Positions 15,237 to 24,827 of a stretch of 34,511 bases of DNA are shown here, piece by piece. The notes under the pieces were generated by a model. It was not told the origin of the DNA and searched no databases. It worked only from the letters and a program-made list of their open reading frames with translations. Every line of letters starts with the position of its first letter. Position 1 is the first letter of the stretch. The stretch is taken from NCBI GenBank assembly GCA_030429455.1, contig JAUIFC010000020.1:1-34511 (forward strand), given 5' to 3'. The translations under genes were made by a program, and so were the position numbers. Source of the DNA: Bacteroidia bacterium. GTDB taxonomy: Bacteria > Bacteroidota > Bacteroidia > Flavobacteriales > Flavobacteriaceae.

Positions 15237-17522
15237 TTAATTATACTTCAAATCAAAGCGATCTAAATGCATCACTTTGGCCCAGGCCTCTACAAAGTCG
15301 TTTACAAATCTTTCTTTGTAATCGTCTGATGCATATACTTCGGCAATCGCTCTTAATTCCGAGTTAGATCCAAAAATTAAATCGACTCGAGAGGCTGTCC
15401 ATTTTTTATTATTTGTTCCTCTTTCAAACCCTTCAAACTCTTTTTTCATTTCCGAAGTGGCCTTCCACTCGTAATCCATGCTCAATAGATTTCTAAAGAA
15501 ATTATTATTTAATTGTCCAGGTGTATCGGTCAATATTCCTATATCAGATCCATCATAGTTGGCATCCAAGGCTCTCATTCCTCCAACTAAAACCGTTAAT
15601 TCTGGCGGTGTTAAAGTTAATAGCTGAGCTTTATCCACTAATAATTGCTCTGGGGAAAGGGTATAATCTTTGTCACTGTAGTTTCTAAAACCATCGGACA
15701 TTGGCTCTAACAAAGCCATGCTTGCTTTGTCCGTCTGGTCCTGATTGGCATCTGTTCGACCCGCACTAAAAGGCACATTGACAGAGTAGCCTGCTTTTTT
15801 AGCAGCATCTTCAATCGCAGCATTACCACCTAAAACAATAAGGTCGGCAAGAGAGACTTTTCTTGAAGAATTAGCATTGAAACTAGATTGAATGCCCTTG
15901 TAGACTTTAAGTACTTTTTGTAATACTTCAGGATTATTAGAATTCCAACTTACCTGTGGTTCTAGAGCTATTCTGGCACCATTGGCACCACCTTTTCGAT
16001 CCGAATCTCTAAAAGTTGCTGCAGATGCCCAGGCCGTACTTACCATTTGTCCAGTAGTTAATCCTGATGCCAAAATCTCTACTTTTAACGCCTTAATATC
16101 GCTTGAATTTATCATGCTATAATCTGCTACTGGAATTGGATCTTGCCATAGAAAATCCTCCGTAGGCGCTTCTGGTCCAAGATAGGTGGATTTCGGGCCC
16201 ATATCTCTGTGTGTTAATTTGAACCAAGCTCTAGCAAAAGCTTTGTCAAATTCTTCTGGATTTTCATAAAATCGTTTAGAAATTTCTTTGTAAATAGGGT
16301 CTTTTATCATCGAAATATCGGTCACGAGCATGGTAGGTTTAACCTCTATATTTTCATCGAATGCATCTGGATACATTTTCTCAGGATTCACTGCCTCGAA
16401 CTGATGTGCGCCTGCTGGGCTTTTAACTAATTTCCATTCGTTTTCAAATAAACTTTTAAAGTAGCCATGATTCCATTTTGTTGGTGTTAATGTCCAAGTG
16501 ACTTCCAATCCTGAAGTGATAGCGTCTGGACCTTTCCCACTTTTGTAATCGCTTTTCCATCCAAAACCCTGTTCTTCAATAGACGCGCCTTCAGGACTTT
16601 TTCCCATATGAGAACCTGGTGCTTTTCCATGTGTTTTGCCAAGGGTATGACCACCAGCAATCAAAGCGACTGTTTCTTCATCATTCATCCCCATTCTTCC
16701 AAAGGTTTCTCTTATATCTTTTGCTGCCAATACTGGATCAGGATTTCCATTAGGGCCTTCAGGATTCACATAGATTAGCCCCATTTGTACAGCGGCTAAA
16801 GGAATTTCTAAATCACCATTTTTGCTGTATCTTCTGTCATTGGCCAGAAATTCGGTTTCTGCACCCCAATACACATCGCTTTCTGGCTCCCATACGTCTT
16901 CTCGACCTGCCGAAAAACCTAAGGTTTCAAACCCCATATTTTCAAAAGCGACGTTACCAGCTAGAATCATCAAATCTGCCCAGGATATTTTCTGACCGTA
17001 TTTCTGTTTAACAGGCCATAATAATCGTCTTGCTTTGTCTAGATTGGCATTGTCAGGCCAAGAATTTAATGGCGCAAAACGCTGTTGCCCAGCTCTCGAA
17101 CCACCTCGACCATCTCCCGTTCGATAAGTTCCGGCACTATGCCAAGCCATTCTGATAAACAAACCGCCATAGTTTCCAAAATCGGCTGGCCACCAGTCTT
17201 TAGAATCGGTTAAAGTCTTTTCGATATCCCGTTTAAGCTCTTCATAATTTAGCTTTGAAAACTCTTCTCTGTAATTAAAATCGTCGCCTAAGGGATTTGA
17301 TTTTTGAGAATTCTGTCTTAAGACATCGAGATCAAGGCTGTTAGGCCAAAAAAACTTGTTGGTTGGCCCTTCGTTGGCTACTACAGATCCACTTGAACCA
17401 TTTCCAAATCCAAAAGGGCATTCGCCTTTGGCTTCGCTGTTTTCTGCAAAACTATCGTTACTTTTCTCACTACAACTCAGGATAAAGAATCCTAAGAACA
17501 GGACTAATAATTTAGATTTCAT
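15237..17522 (-). CDS. katG: Catalase-peroxidase with lipoprotein signal peptide
   Basis: 761 residues, bifunctional haem catalase-peroxidase that removes hydrogen peroxide. Distal site 'IRMAWHSAG' (Arg124, Trp127, His128), Tyr251 in '[10 protein letters not shown]' and Met277 in 'GRMGMND' supply the Trp-Tyr-Met adduct needed for catalase activity. The proximal haem ligand is His292 in '[10 protein letters not shown]'. The C-terminal, haem-free half is also present and full length. Unusual: the N-terminus '[17 protein letters not shown]' is a lipoprotein signal with lipobox ILSC and Cys17. No other Met lies before residue 125, so the signal cannot be a start-site error. The enzyme is thus predicted to sit on a membrane facing the periplasm or beyond, while most KatG are cytosolic. 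Divergent from oxyR, with its own promoter and terminator. Confidence 0.97.
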   Translation of the reverse strand: MKSKLLVLFLGFFILSCSEKSNDSFAENSEAKGECPFGFGNGSSGSVVANEGPTNKFFWPNSLDLDVLRQNSQKSNPLGDDFNYREEFSKLNYEELKRDIEKTLTDSKDWWPADFGNYGGLFIRMAWHSAGTYRTGDGRGGSRAGQQRFAPLNSWPDNANLDKARRLLWPVKQKYGQKISWADLMILAGNVAFENMGFETLGFSAGREDVWEPESDVYWGAETEFLANDRRYSKNGDLEIPLAAVQMGLIYVNPEGPNGNPDPVLAAKDIRETFGRMGMNDEETVALIAGGHTLGKTHGKAPGSHMGKSPEGASIEEQGFGWKSDYKSGKGPDAITSGLEVTWTLTPTKWNHGYFKSLFENEWKLVKSPAGAHQFEAVNPEKMYPDAFDENIEVKPTMLVTDISMIKDPIYKEISKRFYENPEEFDKAFARAWFKLTHRDMGPKSTYLGPEAPTEDFLWQDPIPVADYSMINSSDIKALKVEILASGLTTGQMVSTAWASAATFRDSDRKGGANGARIALEPQVSWNSNNPEVLQKVLKVYKGIQSSFNANSSRKVSLADLIVLGGNAAIEDAAKKAGYSVNVPFSAGRTDANQDQTDKASMALLEPMSDGFRNYSDKDYTLSPEQLLVDKAQLLTLTPPELTVLVGGMRALDANYDGSDIGILTDTPGQLNNNFFRNLLSMDYEWKATSEMKKEFEGFERGTNNKKWTASRVDLIFGSNSELRAIAEVYASDDYKERFVNDFVEAWAKVMHLDRFDLKYN

Positions 17523-17545
17523 AGTATTTATTTTTTTGAGTTAGA

Positions 17546-17574
17546 CAAATTTACGATAACGTTATCATTTACAA
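17546..17574 (-). promoter_or_regulatory. katG promoter, Bacteroidota type
   Basis: On the minus strand TTG (17574-17572), an 18-base spacer, then TAAATTTG (17553-17546), a full match to the -7 consensus TAnnTTTG. The predicted transcript start leaves a leader of roughly 15 bases before the katG ATG. The spacer is almost filled by the palindrome at 17555-17566. Confidence 0.7.
17555..17566. promoter_or_regulatory. Perfect 12-bp palindrome in the katG promoter, probable operator
   Basis: GATAACGTTATC, lying between the -33 and -7 boxes of katG. A regulator bound there would block polymerase. It lies in the shared oxyR-katG gap, so reduced OxyR is one candidate; another repressor is possible since it does not look like the ATAG-spaced OxyR site of E. 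coli. Confidence 0.5.
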
Positions 17575-17618
17575 AAACTATATTATCTATATTAATATCT
17601 ATTTTATAAATAATATTT

Positions 17619-17626
17619 TATATTTG
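17619..17626 (+). promoter_or_regulatory. oxyR -7 box
   Basis: TATATTTG, a full TAnnTTTG match, ending 5 bases before the oxyR ATG. Transcription from it would start at or next to the ATG, giving a leaderless or nearly leaderless message. No clear -33 TTG at the expected distance. Confidence 0.45.
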
Positions 17627-17631
17627 CATTT

Positions 17632-18567
17632 ATGAATATACAGCAGATAGAATATGTGCTCGCCGTCGTAGATTTAAAAAATTTTCAATTGGCAGCAGAA
17701 AAGTGTTTTGTCACCCAATCGACCTTAAGCACGATGATTGGAAAATTTGAAAACGAAATAGACTTAAGGATTTTTAACCGAAAAACCAAACCTGTAACCA
17801 TTACTAAAGAAGGCAAGGTAATTGTTGAACATATGCGCAAGGCTAAATATGAAATTGACGCCTTAAAAAATGTAGTTTCTGATTTAAAAGGCAAATTAGA
17901 AGGCGAAATTCAAATTGGTATTATTCCTACTATAGCTCCTTACCTATTGCCTTTAGTTTATCAGGATTTTGAAAATACAATTCCTCATGTAAAGGTCAAA
18001 ATTAGAGAAATGACGACTCCTGACATAAGAAAGGCATTAAAAAGCAGAACCATAGATATTGGTATTTTAGCACTTCCTTTGGAAGACAAAGAGCTTGTGG
18101 AAACCGAAATATATAACGAACCATTTTTAGTCTATGATTGTACCGGGAACATTTCTTCTTTTGAAGCCACATTAAATGATTTAGATTACGACAAACTATG
18201 CCTGCTTGAGGAAGGCCATTGCCTGCGCACCCAAGTATTAAAAATATGCGAAAAATCTTTGATGCATTCTAAAGCCAGAAACACATTTGACTTTCAATCA
18301 GGCTCAATGGATAGTTTGATTAACATCACGAAAATCCGAAAAGGCATAACCCTCATACCACAACTGGCTATAAATAGTCTGGTATTGTCCGACGGCGAAA
18401 CTATAAAACCGTTTACAAAATCACCACCTGCAAGAACGATAGGATTTGCCACGCACAAATATTTTGTAAAAAGAAAATTGAAAGAGCAACTTATTGCCAT
18501 CATCAAAAAAAATGTGAAAGACATGTTGCCTCAATCTCACCAAAATGAAATTATAAATCCCTTATGA
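17632..18567 (+). CDS. oxyR: Hydrogen-peroxide-sensing LysR-type regulator OxyR
   Basis: 311 residues. N-terminal winged helix-turn-helix (about 1-60: 'FQLAAEKCFVTQSTLSTMIGK'), linker helix, then the periplasmic-binding-like sensor domain. The decisive feature is 'GHCLRTQVLKIC': Cys197 and Cys206, nine apart in the same frame as Cys199 and Cys208 of E. coli OxyR, which form the peroxide-driven disulfide. It should therefore sense peroxide directly. It is divergent from katG over a 109-base gap, the classic arrangement for a regulator and its target. The next gene starts inside its stop codon, so that lipoprotein is made from the same message. Confidence 0.95.
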   Translation: MNIQQIEYVLAVVDLKNFQLAAEKCFVTQSTLSTMIGKFENEIDLRIFNRKTKPVTITKEGKVIVEHMRKAKYEIDALKNVVSDLKGKLEGEIQIGIIPTIAPYLLPLVYQDFENTIPHVKVKIREMTTPDIRKALKSRTIDIGILALPLEDKELVETEIYNEPFLVYDCTGNISSFEATLNDLDYDKLCLLEEGHCLRTQVLKICEKSLMHSKARNTFDFQSGSMDSLINITKIRKGITLIPQLAINSLVLSDGETIKPFTKSPPARTIGFATHKYFVKRKLKEQLIAIIKKNVKDMLPQSHQNEIINPL

Positions 18568-18860
18568 AAACGCTTTGTTTAATTTTTCTTTTTGTTGTCT
18601 CTATATCTTGTCAGGATGACACATTAGTAAAAGGTTTTGTTTACGATAGCAAGGCTAAGCCAATAACGGACGTAAAGGTCATAGTCTTTAGCTCTGATAT
18701 TTTTACTGAAACAAATGAAGAAGGATATTTTGAAATAGACCCCAATGGCAAAAGTGACGAACTTCTTTTTGATAAACAAGGTTTTGAATTGAAGTTTGTA
18801 AAAATTGAGAATACTAATGAGCCTTTAAAGGTTGTTCTCTTGAAAAAACAAATTGAATAG
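18564..18860 (+). CDS. Small lipoprotein with carboxypeptidase-regulatory-like fold
   Basis: 98 residues. Lipoprotein signal 'MKTLCLIFLFVVSISC' with Cys16. The mature part looks like one CarboxypepD_reg-type beta-sandwich: 'VKGFVYDSKAKPITDVKVIVF', 'TNEEGYFEID', 'LLFDKQGFELKFVKI'. Such domains occur at the N-terminus of SusC/TonB receptors but also alone. It overlaps the oxyR stop by 4 bases (ATGA), so it is translationally coupled to oxyR, which suggests an envelope role in the same response, though that is inference. Confidence 0.8.
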   Translation: MKTLCLIFLFVVSISCQDDTLVKGFVYDSKAKPITDVKVIVFSSDIFTETNEEGYFEIDPNGKSDELLFDKQGFELKFVKIENTNEPLKVVLLKKQIE

Positions 18861-18922
18861 CTTTCAACTATACTTAATCTTCATTACATTCGTTTTTTAA
18901 ATTAGATTCAAAATCGTATTAC

Positions 18923-21900
18923 ATGAAGTATATAGTCCTTATTTGTTTCAGTATAATTTTTTTATCCTCAAAAGCCCAACAATCGTTTGCTTATCAATCT
19001 GATTTAGCCACCTACCAACAAGCTGTTCAATTGTATGAGAATAATCAATACAAAGCTGCGAAAGCTCTTTTTGAACATGTAAAATCCAGCGATAACAAAA
19101 CCATAGAAACCAATGCCTCCTATTATTTGGCCAACACTGCCGTTCGCCTCAATGAGCCTGGCGCTCAGCAATTGGTTGAAAATTTTGTAAGCGATTATCC
19201 TACTAGTCCTAAACGCAACAATGCCTTTATGGATGTTGCAGAATATCATTACAATACAGGGAATTATAGAGAAGCAAAAAAATGGTTTAAACAAGTCAAT
19301 ACTTCTGGGTTTACCTATGGCGAAAAGGAAAAATTTCAATTTCAGTACGGCTACACCTTATACAAAACCAAAAACTATAAAGGCGCAAAACGCTATCTCG
19401 AAAAACTAAGAACCTCTGCAAAATATGGTGCCGATGCCAAATATTACATCGGTTACATGGCGTACAAAGAAGACAAGTACGAAGAAGCTACGGCCAATTT
19501 TGAAGAAGCCCAACAACAAGGCTCCAACAAAGAGTTGTCTTATTTCATGAGTGACATGAATTTCAAATTAGGAAATTTTAAAAAAGCCATTCAACTTGGG
19601 CTTGAAAAACTGGATAAATCCAATCGTGTTGAAAAATCCCAACTTAATAAAATTATTGGTGAGAGTTATTTCAACTTAAAGCAATACGACAAAGCTATTC
19701 CATACCTTCAAAATTATGAAGGCACTAGAGGAAAATGGAACAATACCGATTATTACCAATTGGGATATGCCTTTTACAAACAAAACGATTTCGAAAATGC
19801 CATTTCTGAGTTTAACAAAATCATTGATGGCGAAAATGCTGTTGCACAAAACGCGTATTACCACCTCGCACAGTCTTACATTAAAACGGACAAAAAAGCT
19901 CAAGCCTTAAATGCCTTTAAAAATGCCATGGAAATGGATTTTGACAATACCATTCAAAAGGATGCGTTTTTAAACTATGCTAAATTAAGCTATGACATAG
20001 GCAACAGTTACGAAAGCGTTCCCGTGGTATTGAACAGGTTTATAGAAACTTATCCGAATAGCGAGGAATCGTCTAACATCAAAGGGCTATTAATAGACTC
20101 CTATTTAACCTCCAAAAACTACAAAGAAGCGATAGCTTTCTTAGAAAAGAGTAAAGATTATAACGACAAAATTATTTGGCAAAAAGCAAACTACTTGTAT
20201 GCCATCGAGTTTTTTGAAGCTTTTGATTACAAAAATGCTATAAAATACTTTGACGAAAGCTTGTCTAAAGCCTTGGACAACAGCATAATTTGTAAAGCAA
20301 CGTATTGGAAAGCAGAGTCTCAATTCATTCTAGGAAAATACGATGAGGCGCTTTTAGGTTTTAAGACATTTAAAGGCATGGCGAATGCAAAAACTACCGA
20401 AGAATATAAGACCATCGATTACGACATTGGTTATGCCTATTTTAAAACTAAAGATTATGAGCAGGCCAAAAATCATTTTGATAAAGCTGCCAAAACACTT
20501 AAAAACAAAGACAAAACCTTTGATGCCCTTGTAAGACTTGGAGATACTTATTACGTGACAAACGATTATTGGAGTGCCATGGAAGAGTACAATAAAGCAT
20601 TGAAAATGCCAGGATATTCTAAAGACTATGTGGCTTATCAAAAGGCTGTGAGTTATGGCTATGTTGGAAAAAACAACACAAAAATCGCTGAGCTGGAAAA
20701 CTACGTATCTTCCTATAAATCTTCGGTGTATTTGGACGATGCTTACTACCAATTAGGAAACACTTATATTGCTGAAAATCAAACCTCAAATGGACTTCAA
20801 TCTTACCAAAGTTTGATGAATTCCAGACCACAAAGCCCATTTGTTCCAAAGACATTATCCAAAATTGGCTTAACGTATTACAACACAAATCAATACGATA
20901 GCGCCTTAAAAAGTTTAAAAAAATTGGTCGACAAATATCCTGCAACTGAGGAAGCTAAACAAGCGGTGCAAACGGTAAAACTAATTTATATCGATCAACA
21001 AAAAACTGACGAATATGCGGCTTGGGTAAGGAGTTTGGACTTTGTAAATATTTCTGAATCTGATATCGAAAACACAGCATACGAAGCAGCTGAAAATAAG
21101 TTTATAGAAAATAACCAAACTGCTGCCATCAAAGGTTTTGAAAGCTACCTGAAACAGTTTCCTAATGGCTCTCATGCTTTAAAGTCCAATTTCTATCTCG
21201 CTCAATTGTATTACAACAAGGGAAGAACAGATGAAAGTATTCCACACTATAGCTTTGTAGCAGAGGCTTCAAAATCTGAATTTCTAGAAGAATCTTTACG
21301 TAAATTATCTCAACTGTATTTGGAGAAAAAGGACTTTGAAAACGCCATCACCTACTTATCACAGTTAGAAACCGAAGCCAATTTTACAGAAAACAAAACC
21401 TTTGCCCAATCCAATTTGATGAAAGCCAATTATGAATTGGAGAATTATCAAGAAGCGATCAATTATGCCAATATAGTTTTGGCTTTAGCAGACCTGCCTG
21501 AAAATGTAAAAAGCGATGCTTACATTTTTACAGCTCGTGCAGCCGTACAAACTAAAAATATGGAATTGGCAAAATCTGCCTATCAAAATGTCGAGACAAT
21601 TGCCGAAGGAAAACAAATGGCGGAAGCCATGTATTATAAAGCCTATTTTTTGAATCAAGATGGTAATCATCAAGAATCTAATGACATCATTCAAAACGAA
21701 TTGGCAAAAAAATATTCGAGATATAGAGAATTTGGCGTGAAAGCTTTGGTCATCATGGCAAAGAATTATTATGCCTTAGAAGATGCTTTTCAAGCCAACT
21801 ATATTTTGGAATCTATTGTAAAGAATTATGCAGAGGCTTATCCAACTGTAGCCGAAGAGGCTCAAAAAGAACTAGATATCATAAAAGAAAAAGAGGCTAA

Positions 21901-21928
21901 GACAAATTCTTCTGTGGATAAAGAGTAA
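18923..21928 (+). CDS. Large exported tetratricopeptide-repeat protein
   Basis: 1001 residues. Signal peptide about 1-18 ('MKYIVLICFSIIFLSSKAQ'). The rest is TPR repeats from end to end, with units such as 'AVQLYENNQYKAAKALFE', 'YGYTLYKTKNYKGAKRYLE', 'AYFKTKDYEQAKNHFDKA' and 'GLTYYNTNQYDSALKSLKK'. No catalytic domain or membrane anchor beyond the signal. TPR arrays are docking surfaces for other proteins; this size and an exported location are frequent in Flavobacteriia, where partners are often outer-membrane proteins. The C-terminus is Lys/Glu rich and Ser/Asn tailed. Own transcription unit. Partner unknown. Confidence 0.9.
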   Translation: MKYIVLICFSIIFLSSKAQQSFAYQSDLATYQQAVQLYENNQYKAAKALFEHVKSSDNKTIETNASYYLANTAVRLNEPGAQQLVENFVSDYPTSPKRNNAFMDVAEYHYNTGNYREAKKWFKQVNTSGFTYGEKEKFQFQYGYTLYKTKNYKGAKRYLEKLRTSAKYGADAKYYIGYMAYKEDKYEEATANFEEAQQQGSNKELSYFMSDMNFKLGNFKKAIQLGLEKLDKSNRVEKSQLNKIIGESYFNLKQYDKAIPYLQNYEGTRGKWNNTDYYQLGYAFYKQNDFENAISEFNKIIDGENAVAQNAYYHLAQSYIKTDKKAQALNAFKNAMEMDFDNTIQKDAFLNYAKLSYDIGNSYESVPVVLNRFIETYPNSEESSNIKGLLIDSYLTSKNYKEAIAFLEKSKDYNDKIIWQKANYLYAIEFFEAFDYKNAIKYFDESLSKALDNSIICKATYWKAESQFILGKYDEALLGFKTFKGMANAKTTEEYKTIDYDIGYAYFKTKDYEQAKNHFDKAAKTLKNKDKTFDALVRLGDTYYVTNDYWSAMEEYNKALKMPGYSKDYVAYQKAVSYGYVGKNNTKIAELENYVSSYKSSVYLDDAYYQLGNTYIAENQTSNGLQSYQSLMNSRPQSPFVPKTLSKIGLTYYNTNQYDSALKSLKKLVDKYPATEEAKQAVQTVKLIYIDQQKTDEYAAWVRSLDFVNISESDIENTAYEAAENKFIENNQTAAIKGFESYLKQFPNGSHALKSNFYLAQLYYNKGRTDESIPHYSFVAEASKSEFLEESLRKLSQLYLEKKDFENAITYLSQLETEANFTENKTFAQSNLMKANYELENYQEAINYANIVLALADLPENVKSDAYIFTARAAVQTKNMELAKSAYQNVETIAEGKQMAEAMYYKAYFLNQDGNHQESNDIIQNELAKKYSRYREFGVKALVIMAKNYYALEDAFQANYILESIVKNYAEAYPTVAEEAQKELDIIKEKEAKTNSSVDKE

Positions 21929-22061
21929 ATGTTGATTTAGGGATTTAGATTGAATATTAACCCGTCGCATGTTGATTCTAATCATTTCATATCCTGTAAT
22001 CTTGTAAGCATTTTTCAAAAAAACATGTACCTTTAAACAACAAACATCAAACGCTATCAAA

Positions 22062-22502
22062 ATGACCATCCAAGAATACCTTGACCATGTACCGGAAGAC
22101 AAAAAAGAGGCTTTTCATCAATTACGACACACCATTAAAGAGCACATTCCAAAAGGCTTTGAGGAATGCATGAGTTATAATATGATTGGATATGTCGTGC
22201 CGCATTCCACTTTTCCAGAAGGTTACCACTGCGACCCTAAACAACCTTTGCCATTTGTAAGCATAGCCGTTCAGAAAAACCACATTAGCCTGTATCACAT
22301 GGGAATTTACGCCAACAAACCGATTGAAGATTGGTTTAGGGCAGAATACCCAAACCATGTTAAAACCAAATTGGACATGGGCAAAAGCTGCATACGTTTT
22401 AAAAACCCTAAAAAAATTCCATTTGATTTAATAGCACAATTAATGACCAAAATATCTGTTGAAGAATGGATTGAAACCTACAAAAAAGCCATTAAAAGAT
22501 AA
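22062..22502 (+). CDS. DUF1801 (YdhG-like) protein
   Basis: 146 residues, cytosolic, single-domain. The DUF1801 pattern is clear: 'VPEDKKEAFHQLRHTIKEHIPKGFEECMSYNMIGYVVP' at 10-47, 'LPFVSIAVQKNHISLYHMGIY' in the middle and 'DMGKSCIRFKNPKKIPFDLIAQL' near the end. The fold resembles bacterial frataxin/IscX-like small proteins in some annotations, but no biochemical role is settled. Stand-alone, with 133 bases before and 302 after. No metal or catalytic cluster is evident beyond scattered Cys and His. Confidence 0.85.
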   Translation: MTIQEYLDHVPEDKKEAFHQLRHTIKEHIPKGFEECMSYNMIGYVVPHSTFPEGYHCDPKQPLPFVSIAVQKNHISLYHMGIYANKPIEDWFRAEYPNHVKTKLDMGKSCIRFKNPKKIPFDLIAQLMTKISVEEWIETYKKAIKR

Positions 22503-22804
22503 GTTCTTTTTTGAAAACGGCTTAGGATTCTTATCGTCTTAGTTAGCATTTGGCAAAAATGTATTGCTAGAGATTCATCATTCAAGACCAACTTTTGATG
22601 AATAATACATCTTTCTATTCTGTTTGCAACATATCGCAAACCCCTTATTTGACTGCATTTTTCTTTTTAGCTTAGTTTTGTCTATTTAATAATTTGACAA
22701 TCTAAGCATTAGCATTATACATTGTCTTGATAAGCATAATAGTTTCTGACAATCTTTTCATGAGTTTTTCATAAATTTATGCAAAAAATTTAGTATTTTT
22801 ATCT
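22503..22804. other. 302-base intergenic region before the histidine kinase gene
   Basis: AT-rich, with no open frame of note. Close to the kinase start lies a perfect 12-bp palindrome CATAAATTTATG (22770-22781), 23 bases before the ATG. Its interior TAAATTTA is one base off the TAnnTTTG box, so the palindrome may overlap the kinase promoter. No clear -33 element was found. Confidence 0.4.
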
Positions 22805-24208
22805 ATGCTAAATACAAGTTTGTCAAATATTGAATTTACTGATTTACTTGACCTTAAAACCATCCAAAAGTTTCAAGACACCTTCTCTGATGCTACTGGA
22901 ATAGCATCTGTAATCACGAAAGTAGACGGAACACCAATCACCAAACCAACAAATTTCTGTACTTTTTGTTCCTTAATACGTCAAACGGAAAAAGGGCTTG
23001 AAAACTGCTCAAAATCTGCCACTGCCATAGGCAAACAACTTAAAGGAGGACCTATGTTCCATAAATGCCTGAGTGGCGGTTTATGGGATGCTGGCGCAAA
23101 TATTTCTGTAAAAGGCCAGAATATTGCCATTTGGTTGATTGGACAAGTGTATGCTGAAGAAACCGATGAAAATGAAATATTGGAATACGCCAGAGACATA
23201 GGAGCTGACGAAAATGAATTAATGGAAGAATTGAAGAAGGTCACGAGAATGCCTTTGAAACAATTTGAAAAAATATTGAACTTGTTGCACATTTTTGCCA
23301 ATGAACTTTCCAACAAAGCCTATCAGAATCTACAATTAAAAATTCACAAAGAACATTTAGAGATTTTGGTAAATGAAAAAACGCAAAAAATTGAAGCCAC
23401 AATTCAGGAATTAAAGATAGCTAACGAACAATTGAAGGATAAAAATAACATTATTAATCAAAGAAATATTTCATTGAACACTGCTTTACAACAATTGAAA
23501 GAAGCTCAGGCACAAATAATTCAATCGGAAAAATTAGTTTCCTTAGGCATCTTGACAGAAGGTGTAGCACACGAAATCAATAATCCATTAAACTTTATAA
23601 TGGGTGCTTATTATGGTCTAGAAAAAATTCATTCACAAAAGTCTTATGAGCAAAATTCTGAGAAACTTTCAGTTTTAATAGATGCGTTAAAAACAGGTGT
23701 AGATAGGATAACAACTATAGTTTCCGGTCTAAATGAATTTAGCCATGACAGTACATCACACAATGAAAAGTGTGATTTACATGCCATAATTGACAACTGC
23801 CTAGCGATGCTTTACAACCAGACAAAACATCGGATAAGCATAAACAAGAACTACGAAGAAAACAACTTAATAATAAATGGCAATTCGAGTAATCTGCATC
23901 AGGTGTTTTTAAATATCTTGCTCAACTCGATTCAAGCAATACCTAAAAAAGGAGAAATTACTATCAAAACCATTTCACAAGACAGCAATGTTGAAATTCT
24001 TTTTGCTGATGACGGCGAAGGTATAAGTTCCGAAAATTTGAAAAAAATAACCGATCCTTTTTTTACGACCAAAGAACCTGGAAAAGGAACAGGGTTGGGA
24101 TTATCAATTTCGTACAAGATTATCAAAGAACATAATGGCATCCTTCTGTTCTATTCGGAATTAGGAAAAGGAACGCTGGTGACTATCAAATTGCCAAAAA
24201 TGAATTAA
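22805..24208 (+). CDS. Cytosolic histidine kinase with PocR sensory domain
   Basis: 467 residues, no membrane segment. PocR-type domain about 10-170 with its conserved Cys set: 'CTFCSLI' (Cys52, Cys55), Cys68 in 'ENCSKS', Cys88 in 'HKCLSGG', and 'IAIWLIGQVYAE'. These Cys suggest a metal-, thiol- or redox-linked ligand; PocR itself controls propanediol use with a small-molecule signal. A coiled coil (about 180-240) leads to the dimer/phospho-acceptor helix with His256 in 'VAHEINNP' and an ATPase domain with N-box 'NILLNSIQAI', G1 'DDGEGIS' and G2 'GKGTGLGLSISYK'. All catalytic motifs are intact. The stop shares a base with the start of the receiver gene, so kinase and receiver are made together. 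Signal unknown. Confidence 0.92.
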   Translation: MLNTSLSNIEFTDLLDLKTIQKFQDTFSDATGIASVITKVDGTPITKPTNFCTFCSLIRQTEKGLENCSKSATAIGKQLKGGPMFHKCLSGGLWDAGANISVKGQNIAIWLIGQVYAEETDENEILEYARDIGADENELMEELKKVTRMPLKQFEKILNLLHIFANELSNKAYQNLQLKIHKEHLEILVNEKTQKIEATIQELKIANEQLKDKNNIINQRNISLNTALQQLKEAQAQIIQSEKLVSLGILTEGVAHEINNPLNFIMGAYYGLEKIHSQKSYEQNSEKLSVLIDALKTGVDRITTIVSGLNEFSHDSTSHNEKCDLHAIIDNCLAMLYNQTKHRISINKNYEENNLIINGNSSNLHQVFLNILLNSIQAIPKKGEITIKTISQDSNVEILFADDGEGISSENLKKITDPFFTTKEPGKGTGLGLSISYKIIKEHNGILLFYSELGKGTLVTIKLPKMN

Positions 24209-24570
24209 TGATGAAAGAAAAATCAAAAATAATATATGTCGATGATGAAGACATCAACTTGCTCATGTTCGAATTTAACTTTTCTGACCATCATGAAGTC
24301 ATTACTGGCCATAATGGTGCCGAAGGTTTGGAGTTATTACACAAAAATCCCGATGCCGATATTATTATTAGCGACATGAATATGCCGAATATGACAGGCA
24401 TAGAATTTATTAGAAGAGCAAAAGCAAAATACCCCGATAAAAGCTTTTTTATCCTTACAGGTTATGAAATAACCGAAGAGATAAGGGAAGCATTGGACTC
24501 TGGTTTAATTCATAAGTATTTTAAAAAACCTTTTAATGTTAAAGAAATTAAAGCCGAATTAAATAAATAG
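24208..24570 (+). CDS. Single-domain response regulator (receiver only)
   Basis: 120 residues, one CheY-like receiver domain. Acidic pair in 'YVDDEDINL' (11-14), phospho-acceptor Asp56 in 'IIISDMNMPNMTG', Thr84 in 'ILTG' and Lys107 in 'FKKPF' complete the active site. No DNA-binding or enzyme output, so it must act by protein contact, as CheY or Spo0F do. It overlaps the kinase gene by one base (TAATG). A terminator hairpin begins within its last codons. Confidence 0.93.
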   Translation: MMKEKSKIIYVDDEDINLLMFEFNFSDHHEVITGHNGAEGLELLHKNPDADIIISDMNMPNMTGIEFIRRAKAKYPDKSFFILTGYEITEEIREALDSGLIHKYFKKPFNVKEIKAELNK

Positions 24571-24584
24571 TTCGGCTGTTCTTT
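24552..24584 (+). terminator. Probable terminator of the kinase-receiver operon
   Basis: AGCCGAA (24552-24558) and TTCGGCT (24571-24577) form a 7-bp stem with a 12-base loop that holds the receiver stop codon, followed by GTTCTTTT. Confidence 0.55.
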
Positions 24585-24827
24585 TATCTACATCGCTTAT
24601 GATGAGCACTTAGTGTACAAATCAAGAAACTTTCGAAGCATATTTATCAAACTTTAAGAGCCAATGTGATGGCTGAATCCTTTTCAATTTTACCCTGTAC
24701 ACTGGTATAAAATTATTGACTACAAAAAACAATGAGAATTTCAAATGAAAATCAAATTTTTAATTATATTCACATGATATAAAGGTTTTAGATTGTAGCC
24801 TACATTTTTTGTAAAATATTTTAAACT

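Noticed and set aside
17575-17610. Repeated CTAT blocks in the oxyR-katG gap as an E. coli-type OxyR site
   Set aside because: The ATAG-N7-CTAT spacing is not met; the blocks are explained by AT-rich composition.
19004-21694. Numerous minus-strand open frames within the TPR gene
   Set aside because: Shadows of a repetitive coding sequence on the other strand; Phe/Ile/Cys-rich translations with no domain.
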